From assembly GCA_964605235.1 (NCBI GenBank), contig CAZSBB010000062.1:1-20670 (forward strand): a stretch of 20,670 nt of DNA, given 5' to 3'. The notes under the pieces are model-generated. The model was not told the DNA's origin. It did no database searches and saw only the letters and a program-made list of their open reading frames with translations. The translations under genes and the position numbers were made by a program. The stretch's first letter is position 1. Each line of letters begins with the position of its first letter. This document shows, piece by piece, positions 14,966-20,670 of the stretch. The stretch is from CAZSBB01 sp964605235 (GTDB lineage Bacteria; Planctomycetota; Phycisphaerae; Phycisphaerales; Phycisphaeraceae).

Positions 14966-17647
14966 TTACGCCGCGTCGCTGTCGGGGGCGGATTCGCTGC
15001 TGTTGCTCTGCACCGCTTCGACGTTGACCACGTAGTCGTCGCCGACCACCCGGCCCTCGGTGTTGCGGACCACCGGCACCGGGTTGTCCTTCAGGTGCTG
15101 CTGCCAGGCGGTTTCGTACTGCTTCTGCTTTTCTGCCTCGAGCGCGGCAAAGTTGCCCCGGCCGCGACACTTGGGGTACTTGGAACAGCTCAGCCACAGC
15201 CCGCGCTTGCTGTCGCGCAGGTACAGCGGGCTTTCGCACTTGGGACAGGGAATGTCCGTCGTCAGCGGCGCGGCCTTGGGCGGCTTGACCGTGCCCTTCT
15301 TGGGATCCAGATTCACGATGCCTTTGCACTTGGGATAGTCGACGCAGCCCAGGAACGGGCCAAACCGGCCGACGCGGCGGGTCATGCCCTTGCCACACAG
15401 CGGGCAGAGGATGTCCGACAGCTCCGCCTGGATCGGATTGCCCTCGCGGTCGATGGGGGCGGCATAGTCGCAGTCGGGATAGCGTGAGCAGGAGAGGAAC
15501 CGCCCGTTCTTGCCAAAGCGGTAAGCGGTGCTGGCGCCGCATTTCTCGCACTTGTGCGGAGCGGGTTCGAGCACGGCCTTGGCGTGGGTCATGGCGTCCA
15601 GGGCGTGTTCCAGGTTGTCCTTGAACGGGCCATAGAACGCGCGCAGCATCGAGACCCAGTCCTGATGTTCTTCCTCGATCTTGTCCAGCTCGCCTTCCAT
15701 CTGCCGGGTGTAGGCGACATCCATGATGCGCGGGAAGCCTTCGATGAGCTTGTCGGTGACGACTTTGCCCAGATCGGTGGCGAACAGCCGGCGATCGCGC
15801 TGGCTCAACTGCTGGACGTACTTGCGGTCCTGTATGGTCTGGATGATCGCGGCATAGGTGCTCGGTCGGCCGATGCCTTCCTCTTCCAGTTTCTTCTGCA
15901 GCGAGGCTTCGGTGTAGCGCGGGGGCGGGCTGGAGAAGTGCTGGGTCGGCTGCACTTCCATGGGCGCGACGGGCTGCTGCTGCTTGAGCGGCGGCAGGAT
16001 GGCGTCATCGCCGCTGTTGGGGACGCCGGTGGCTTTGTAGAAACCTTCAAAGACGAGCGTGCGTCCGGTGGCTTTGAAGATGCCGCGGGCGTCGTTGTCG
16101 CTTTCGATCAGCACGGTGGTGGCGTCCCACTGGGCGGGGACCATCTGGCAGCCGAGGAAGCGTTCCCAGATCAGGCGGTAGAGCTTGTACTGTTCTTCGG
16201 TCAGCGACGCCCGCACGCGCTTGGGCGTGATGTGCACGTCGGTGGGGCGAATGGCTTCGTGGGCTTCCTGGGCGTCCTTGTTGGAGGAGCTGAAGAAGTT
16301 GGGTTTTTCGGGGAGGTATTGATCGCCCCACTCTTCGCCGATGTAGCGGCGCGCCATGCCCAGCGCTTCGCCGGACAGGTGAGTGGAGTCGGTACGCATG
16401 TAGGTAATCAGGCCGGTCTGGCCTTCCTTACCTTTGATGTCGATACCTTCATAAAGCTGCTGGGCGATGCGCATGGTGCGCTGCAGGGGGAAGCCCAGGC
16501 GATTGGCGGCCGCCTGCTGCAGGGTGCTGGTGATGAACGGCGCCGGGGGCCGGCTGGTGGTGCGCTTGGTTTCGATGGACTTGATGCGATAGCCCGGCGC
16601 GTCGGCGGCAACCGCGCCCACGTAGCGCACCAGATGCTGGGCGGGGCCTTTGCCCTTGGGATCGTTGGTTTCGCGCGTGTCCTGCACGGCAAAGCCCAGG
16701 CGCTGGGCAGCGCGCAGCGCCTGCTGCCGATCCCTGGCGTCGAACGACTTGCCCTCGAACTCGACGAGGTCCGCCAGCAGGCAGGCGCGGTCGCTCAGCC
16801 ACGCCACCCGCGCCTTGCGGCTGACTTCGACTTCCTTGCCCTTGTCGTCAATCGCGCTGGCGACGAGGAACTCCTGGTACGCCTTGGCGAGCGCTGCGAC
16901 TTGCTTGGGATCGGTGGCGAACACGCCGGTGATGCGCCAGTACTCGTCGGGGATGAAGGCGTCGATCTCGCGTTCGCGTTCGACGACCAATCGGGTGGCG
17001 ACGGACTGCACGCGCCCCGCGCTCAGCCCGCCGGCGACTTTCTTCCACAGCAGCGGGGACACCTGGTAGCCGACGATGCGGTCGAGGATGCGGCGCGCCT
17101 GCTGGGCGTTGACGCGGTTGATGTCGATCGGGCGCGGGTTGGAGAAGGCGTGCTCGATCTCCGTCTTGGTGATGGCGTTGAACACCACCCGGCGCGAGCG
17201 GTCGGTGGGCAGGTTCAAGGCTTCCGCCAGATGCCAGGCGATCGCTTCCCCCTCGCGGTCCAAGTCGGTGGCGAACCAGACGTCATCGGCATCCCTGGCG
17301 GCTTTGCGCAGGTCCGTGACCGTCTTCTTCTTGGCGGGCATCACCTCATAGGTCGGGGCGAAGTCGTGTTCGAGGTCCACGCCCGGCACCGGCTGCTTCT
17401 CGCCCTTGGGCGCCCGGCTGGGCAGGTCGCGGACATGCCCGACGCTCGCCATCACCAGGTAATCGCCGCCGAGGTATTTGTTGATGGTCTTGGCTTTGGT
17501 GGGGGATTCCACAATGACCAGGTGCTTGCCTTTGGCGCTGCCTTTGAAACCACCCCCGGAAGTTTTGGATCCATCGCCATCCTTGCCCGCAGTTCGCCTG
17601 CGGCCGGTGGCTTTGCTCTTGGTGCTGGTGCTGGTCTTGCGCGCCAT
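14966..17647 (-). CDS. topA: DNA topoisomerase I (type IA)
   Basis: An 893-residue enzyme that relaxes negatively supercoiled DNA by single-strand passage. After a basic, Ser/Thr-rich tail of about 40 residues comes the Toprim domain with HLVIVESPTKAKTI (catalytic E48) and DLDREGE (128-134). The nucleophilic tyrosine is Y416 in YMRTDSTHLS. Three C4 zinc ribbons end the protein, the first starting at C700 and the last at C801, each with the (L/F)xC(S/V)xYPxC pattern. The E48-Y416 spacing is 368 residues, against 310 in E. coli TopA (E9-Y319), due to extra sequence before PFITSTLQQAA. The frame opens at a TTG at 17728, but MARKTS at 17647 has AGGA upstream and is the better start. The 3' end converges on the thioredoxin-like gene. 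Confidence 0.97.
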   Translation of the reverse strand: MARKTSTSTKSKATGRRRTAGKDGDGSKTSGGGFKGSAKGKHLVIVESPTKAKTINKYLGGDYLVMASVGHVRDLPSRAPKGEKQPVPGVDLEHDFAPTYEVMPAKKKTVTDLRKAARDADDVWFATDLDREGEAIAWHLAEALNLPTDRSRRVVFNAITKTEIEHAFSNPRPIDINRVNAQQARRILDRIVGYQVSPLLWKKVAGGLSAGRVQSVATRLVVEREREIDAFIPDEYWRITGVFATDPKQVAALAKAYQEFLVASAIDDKGKEVEVSRKARVAWLSDRACLLADLVEFEGKSFDARDRQQALRAAQRLGFAVQDTRETNDPKGKGPAQHLVRYVGAVAADAPGYRIKSIETKRTTSRPPAPFITSTLQQAAANRLGFPLQRTMRIAQQLYEGIDIKGKEGQTGLITYMRTDSTHLSGEALGMARRYIGEEWGDQYLPEKPNFFSSSNKDAQEAHEAIRPTDVHITPKRVRASLTEEQYKLYRLIWERFLGCQMVPAQWDATTVLIESDNDARGIFKATGRTLVFEGFYKATGVPNSGDDAILPPLKQQQPVAPMEVQPTQHFSSPPPRYTEASLQKKLEEEGIGRPSTYAAIIQTIQDRKYVQQLSQRDRRLFATDLGKVVTDKLIEGFPRIMDVAYTRQMEGELDKIEEEHQDWVSMLRAFYGPFKDNLEHALDAMTHAKAVLEPAPHKCEKCGASTAYRFGKNGRFLSCSRYPDCDYAAPIDREGNPIQAELSDILCPLCGKGMTRRVGRFGPFLGCVDYPKCKGIVNLDPKKGTVKPPKAAPLTTDIPCPKCESPLYLRDSKRGLWLSCSKYPKCRGRGNFAALEAEKQKQYETAWQQHLKDNPVPVVRNTEGRVVGDDYVVNVEAVQSNSSESAPDSDAA

Positions 17648-17794
17648 TGTCGTCCTGTTCATGCCCAGCGCGGGGCGTGGGCGAATCGTGTCATCAGTGA
17701 AACCAACGGACCCGCAGGTTCCTCGCAAGCCTAGCGCTGCCGCACGGAAAAATCCGGGGTCTGGAGGGGCTTATCGGCTCAGAGCGGGCGGAAC

Positions 17795-17823
17795 ACTTCA
17801 GCAAGGATAGGCACGATTGTCAA
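17795..17823 (-). promoter_or_regulatory. Candidate promoter for topA
   Basis: On the - strand TTGACA (17818-17823), a perfect -35, is followed by a 17-base spacer and TGAAGT (17795-17800), a poor -10 with 3 of 6 matches. It lies just after the miaA stop and gives a 5' leader of about 140 bases. It would let topA be expressed independently of miaA. Confidence 0.4.
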
Positions 17824-17844
17824 GCCCGAACAGTAGATGCTTTA

Positions 17845-18837
17845 TCAGTCGGCGTTTACGAATGACAGCGCCGCCTCCACCTTCGCCGCGTCCGATAACT
17901 GCTCCCCGGGCAGCCACTTAACCCCCGCAAACCGCCGCAGCCAGGTCCGCTGGGTCTTGGCGAACCGGCGGGTGAGGATTTTGGTCCGTTCAAACGCATC
18001 ATCGAGCGTCATCAGGCCCTGCAGATGCTGGATAACCTGTTGATAACCAAGGGCTTGCCGCGCTTGCGTCCCCAGCAGCCCCGCAGCTTCCAGCCGGGCG
18101 ACCTCGGCGGGCAGCGATTCACCATTGAGGCATATCTCCGCCGCGAGCTGGGGGTCCACGCGGTCGGGGTAGAACATCGCCTTGACCCGCAGGTTAATCC
18201 GCTGGTTGATCAGCTCCACCGGCCAGCTCAGACCAATCATCAAAAACCGTCCCACATCACTCGAATCACCCCCCGCCAGCCCCGTATCGTCCCATTGCTG
18301 CTGGTGAACGCTGATCGGCTTGCCGGTGAGCTGGTACACCTCCAACGCGCGGGTCAGGCGTTTGCGGTCGTTGGGATGGATGCGGGCCGCGGCCGGGGGG
18401 TCCACCGTCTTGAGCCGGTCATGTAGTTCACCGGGCGACAGTTGATCCAGCTCCGCCCGCAGCGTGGGATCAGCAGGGGGGCCGTCGAACAACCCCTCCA
18501 GCAACGCTTTCAGGTAGAGGTTCGTCCCACCCACCACGATCGCCCGTTTGCCCGCCGCCGCCAGCTCGTCGAGCGTCGTCTGCGTACGGGTCAGCCAGTC
18601 GTGCACGGTGAACGGCTCGGTGGGCTCCACCACATCAATCAGATGGTGCGCCACCGCTGCCCGCTGCGCAGGCGTGGGCTTGGCGGTCCCGGCATCCAGG
18701 TGGCGGTACACCTGCATGGAGTCGGCACCGATCACCGCGCCATTTAATTGTTGCGCCAGCGCCACCGCCAGGGCGCTCTTGCCCCCGGCGGTGGGACCAA
18801 GCAGGATGATCGGACGCTGGGCTGGCGTGGAAGTCAT
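17845..18837 (-). CDS. miaA: tRNA dimethylallyltransferase (MiaA)
   Basis: A 330-residue enzyme that adds a dimethylallyl group from DMAPP to N6 of A37 in tRNAs reading UNN codons. The P-loop GPTAGGKS is at residues 14-21, followed by IGADSMQVYRHLDAGTAKP (about 36-54), VGGTNLYLKALLEGLFDGPP and the RLTRALEVYQLTGKPIS segment, all family hallmarks. Length is normal. The open frame reaches 18909, but that extension runs into a repeat and lacks family similarity; the ATG at 18837 (MTSTPAQRP) is the expected N terminus. It has no Shine-Dalgarno sequence at normal distance, while a TACAAT hexamer ends 7 bases before the ATG, so a leaderless transcript is possible. It lies upstream of topA on the same strand, with about 197 bases between them. 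Confidence 0.96.
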   Translation of the reverse strand: MTSTPAQRPIILLGPTAGGKSALAVALAQQLNGAVIGADSMQVYRHLDAGTAKPTPAQRAAVAHHLIDVVEPTEPFTVHDWLTRTQTTLDELAAAGKRAIVVGGTNLYLKALLEGLFDGPPADPTLRAELDQLSPGELHDRLKTVDPPAAARIHPNDRKRLTRALEVYQLTGKPISVHQQQWDDTGLAGGDSSDVGRFLMIGLSWPVELINQRINLRVKAMFYPDRVDPQLAAEICLNGESLPAEVARLEAAGLLGTQARQALGYQQVIQHLQGLMTLDDAFERTKILTRRFAKTQRTWLRRFAGVKWLPGEQLSDAAKVEAALSFVNAD

Positions 18838-18844
18838 GCAGCCG

Positions 18845-18850
18845 ATTGTA
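18845..18850 (-). promoter_or_regulatory. Candidate -10 element of miaA, placed for a leaderless transcript
   Basis: The - strand hexamer TACAAT is 5/6 to consensus and is separated from the miaA ATG by 7 bases (CGGCTGC). Transcription from it would start at or next to the ATG. No -35 match is seen at 16-18 bases. Confidence 0.35.
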
Positions 18851-18903
18851 CGCCCCCCAGAATTCCCCTTGGCTGAAATGCCGATCGCTACCTGCGCAAA
18901 ACC

Positions 18904-19013
18904 TACCACGGAGGCACAGAGAACACAGAGCCATACTCACAGAGAAATGCAGGAATATCGGGGATATGCAGCTTCTCCTGCTTTGACTCGGTGTCCTCTG
19001 TGCCTCGGTGGTG
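18904..19013. repeat. 110-base inverted-repeat element (MITE/REP-like)
   Basis: Two 27-base arms, 18904-18930 and 18987-19013, are inverted copies with 4 mismatches; their core is GAGGCACAGAG. Inside are a nested ATATC-GGG-GATAT hairpin (18955-18967) and flanking GCAGGA / TCCTGC arms (18949-18954, 18976-18981), so the whole element can fold into a long structured stem. It carries no gene and fills the gap between miaA and trpB2. Similar CACAGAGGCACAGAG-type repeats are, from memory, dispersed in many environmental bacteria. No target-site duplication is obvious. Confidence 0.7.
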
Positions 19014-19048
19014 ATTGCTTGTTGATCGTGATCGTGGCCGCGCCTGCC

Positions 19049-20416
19049 TCACCGCCCCACGCTGGGCAATCCCGCCAGCGCCATGGCGATGTCTTCCTGC
19101 GGATAGGCGTAGTCCTTGAGCTTGCCCGCGAAGTAGTCCAGATACGCCTGCATGTCGAAATGGCCATGCCCGCACAGGTTGCAGAGGATCGCCTGCGACT
19201 CATTCTGCTCCCGGCAGCGGATGGCTTCGCGGATCGTCACCGCCAGCGCGTGGCTCGGTTCGGGCGCGGGGACAATCGCCTCGGCCTGGGCGAAAGTCCG
19301 CGCTGCCTGGAAGATTTCCAGTTGCGGCACGTTGACCGCTTCAAACAGATTCAGGTCATACGCATGGCTGACCAGCGGCGCCATGCCGTGGTAGCGCAGC
19401 CCGCCGGCGTGGAAACCCGGAGGCACAAACGTGCTGCCCAGCGTGTGCATCTTGACCAGCGGGGTCAGGTGGGCGGTGTCGCCATAGTCGTAAGCAAACG
19501 CGCCGCGCGTCAGCGAGGGGCAAGCCGCCGGCTCCACCGCGACGATGCGCACCGCGCGCGTCGAGCCCCGCAGTTGCTCCCCGAGGAACGGAAACGCCAC
19601 CCCGGCGAAGTTGGACCCGCCGCCGGTGCAGCCGACGATGACGTTGGGCCAGTCGCCCGCCAGCTTGAACTGCTCCATCGCTTCCAGGCCGATCACCGTC
19701 TGATGCAGCAGCACATGGTTGAGCACGCTGCCCAGGGCGTACTTGGTGTCGTCATGCTGGGCGGCCACCTCCACCGCTTCGGAGATGGCGATGCCCAGTG
19801 AGCCGGTGCAGTTCGGATCCTGCGCGAGAATCGCCCGGCCGGCAGCGGTCTCCATGCTGGGGCTGGGCGTCACCTCGGCGCCGAACATATTCATCAGCGC
19901 CTGCCGATACGGCTTCTGCTGAAAGCTGACTTTGACCATGAACACCTTGCACACCAGCCCGAAGCGCTGGCACGCGATCGACAACGCCGATCCCCACTGC
20001 CCCGCGCCGGTTTCGGTGGTGAGTCGCCGCACGCCCGCCTGCTGGTTGTAGTACGCCTGAGGCAGCGCGGTGTTGAGCTTGTGCGAGCCGGACGGACTGG
20101 TGCCTTCGTACTTGTAATAAATCCGCGCGGGGGTGTTGAGCGCCTGCTCCAGCCGCCGGGCGCGATACAGCGGCGTCGGGCGCCACTGGCGGTAGGCGTC
20201 CAGCACGGGGCCGGGGATGTCGATCTCGCGCTGGGTGGAAACTTCCTGTTCGATCAGGGCATCAGGAAACAAAGGCGCCAGGTCGGCCGGCGTGATGGGC
20301 TGCTGGGTGCCCGGATGCAACACCGGCGGCAACGGCGCCGGCAAGTCGGCCGCGAGGTTGTACCACGCGGTGGGCAGTTGCTTTTCCTCGAGCGTGAACT
20401 TGATCTGATCCGACAT
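19049..20416 (-). CDS. trpB2: TrpB2-type tryptophan synthase beta-like PLP enzyme
   Basis: A 455-residue fold-type II PLP enzyme. Family features are WRPTPLYRARRLE, the PLP lysine K113 in SPSGSHKLNTALPQAYY, TETGAGQWGSALS (E135, the acid-base position) and the phosphate loop CTGGGSNFAG (starting C263). The N-terminal extension and overall length match TrpB2 rather than the shorter TrpB1 (about 400 residues). TrpB2 enzymes make tryptophan from indole and serine (or O-phosphoserine in some archaea) and often lack a neighbouring trpA, as here. The frame opens at 20530, but the ATG at 20416 has AGGAGGG (20426-20432) 10 bases upstream. It is flanked by an inverted-repeat element downstream and a tRNA gene upstream, with no other trp genes in view, so it may act as an indole salvage enzyme (inference). 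Confidence 0.94.
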   Translation of the reverse strand: MSDQIKFTLEEKQLPTAWYNLAADLPAPLPPVLHPGTQQPITPADLAPLFPDALIEQEVSTQREIDIPGPVLDAYRQWRPTPLYRARRLEQALNTPARIYYKYEGTSPSGSHKLNTALPQAYYNQQAGVRRLTTETGAGQWGSALSIACQRFGLVCKVFMVKVSFQQKPYRQALMNMFGAEVTPSPSMETAAGRAILAQDPNCTGSLGIAISEAVEVAAQHDDTKYALGSVLNHVLLHQTVIGLEAMEQFKLAGDWPNVIVGCTGGGSNFAGVAFPFLGEQLRGSTRAVRIVAVEPAACPSLTRGAFAYDYGDTAHLTPLVKMHTLGSTFVPPGFHAGGLRYHGMAPLVSHAYDLNLFEAVNVPQLEIFQAARTFAQAEAIVPAPEPSHALAVTIREAIRCREQNESQAILCNLCGHGHFDMQAYLDYFAGKLKDYAYPQEDIAMALAGLPSVGR

Positions 20417-20431
20417 GACAAAAATCCCTCC

Positions 20432-20449
20432 TGGCGGCATGTTCCGCCA
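20432..20449 (-). promoter_or_regulatory. Hairpin abutting the trpB2 ribosome-binding site
   Basis: A perfect 6-bp inverted repeat, TGGCGG and CCGCCA with a 6-base loop, ends at the first base of the AGGAGGG ribosome site in the trpB2 leader. In the mRNA it could hold or expose the ribosome site. No riboswitch or leader peptide was recognised, so function is open. Confidence 0.35.
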
Positions 20450-20502
20450 AACCGAAACGCGTGAGGGCGGGAAAGCAGCGTTCCGGGCGCGACGCGGGTG
20501 CC

Positions 20503-20530
20503 AATCTAGACATCGGAGCGCGGGATGCAA
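20503..20530 (-). promoter_or_regulatory. Candidate promoter for trpB2
   Basis: Reverse-strand TTGCAT (20525-20530) and TAGATT (20503-20508) are 16 bases apart, giving a leader of about 80 bases before the trpB2 start. Both hexamers are imperfect, so this is a tentative call based on spacing and position. Confidence 0.3.
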
Positions 20531-20601
20531 GCGCGCCGCCGACCCTCAGCGTCTGCGGCTCGCCGCCGGCGCAGCTCATGGAGTGTCGTGGCGTCAGGTG
20601 C

Positions 20602-20607
20602 TATGAT
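20602..20607 (+). promoter_or_regulatory. Candidate -10 element of the tRNA-Gly gene
   Basis: TATGAT lies 13 bases before the mature 5' end of the tRNA, at a suitable distance for a short leader. The hexamer 17 bases upstream (TGGAGT) is a poor -35. Confidence 0.35.
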
Positions 20608-20620
20608 GCTGCCGCACGCT

Positions 20621-20670
20621 GCGGGCGTAACTCAATTGGTAGAGTGTCAGCCTTCCAAGCTGAATGTTGC
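20621..20670 (+). tRNA. trnG: tRNA-Gly (anticodon UCC), truncated by the window end
   Basis: The sequence starts with the acceptor strand GCGGGCG, followed by the D arm CTCAATTGGTAGAG (20631-20644). The anticodon arm is TCAGC-CTTCCAA-GCTGA (20647-20663). The anticodon TCC at 20654-20656 reads glycine GGA/GGG codons. The variable loop begins, but the T arm and the 3' acceptor strand lie beyond the window. Confidence 0.92.

Noticed and set aside
17648..17728. A TTG-initiated 27-residue extension of TopA
   Set aside because: It has no ribosome site, and MARKTS starts a typical basic tail with AGGA upstream.
15554..17734. A 726-codon + strand frame opposite topA
   Set aside because: It is antisense to a certain topoisomerase gene. 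Its Gly/Val/Phe/Asp-rich sequence has no family features.
18838..18909. A 24-residue N-terminal extension of MiaA
   Set aside because: It begins inside the inverted-repeat arm and lies before the usual short leader to the P-loop.
18904..19013. CRISPR array
   Set aside because: There are only two copies of the repeat, they are inverted rather than direct, and there are no regular spacers or cas genes.
20417..20530. A 38-residue N-terminal extension of TrpB2
   Set aside because: A strong AGGAGGG lies inside it, ahead of the ATG at 20416, and the extension has no TrpB2-like sequence.

Overview
The window is GC-rich and densely coded. It most resembles a member of the Planctomycetota, possibly the Phycisphaerae. 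The grounds are indirect: a Hanks-type kinase fused through one membrane span to a LamG/concanavalin-like domain, a lysine-rich long TopA, TTG and Shine-Dalgarno-less starts, and intergenic repeats of a kind I recall from planctomycete and other environmental genomes. No rRNA or other taxonomic marker is present, so this placement is an inference.

Region 1 (1-11325, all on the + strand) is one compact glycan-assembly cluster. It starts with the tail of an upstream gene, then a SAM methyltransferase, an AsnB-type glutamine amidotransferase/synthetase, two GT4 glycosyltransferases, a second AsnB paralogue, a polytopic membrane protein resembling GT-C transferases, a second methyltransferase, and a methyltransferase-GT2 fusion. 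Genes overlap by 4 or 8 bases or are separated by at most about 50 bases, so they are probably co-transcribed from a promoter outside the window. The likely product is a surface or secreted polysaccharide or lipid-linked glycan. GTs would build it, methyltransferases would decorate it, and the two AsnB-like enzymes may amidate carboxyl-bearing sugars (inference).

Region 2 (11344-14858) holds three housekeeping or signalling genes. A membrane Ser/Thr kinase is on the - strand, converging with the glycan cluster only 18 bases away. An Isf-type iron-sulfur flavoprotein is also on the - strand. A thioredoxin-fold protein (WCGDC) is transcribed divergently from it across a 116-base shared regulatory gap.

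Region 3 (14966-20416, all on the - strand) has topA, miaA and an orphan trpB2. They are separated by gaps of about 200 bases holding candidate promoters and a 110-base inverted-repeat (MITE/REP-like) element. The window ends inside a + strand tRNA-Gly(UCC).

No phage, transposase, CRISPR array or defence system was seen. The most unusual items are the paired AsnB paralogues inside the glycan cluster, the methyltransferase-GT2 fusion, the kinase with a sensor-like LamG domain and a DLG in place of DFG, an insertion of about 60 residues in TopA, and the two intergenic repeat elements. I do not see convincing evidence for a wholly new system. The glycan cluster, whose product cannot be assigned, is the best candidate for new biology.
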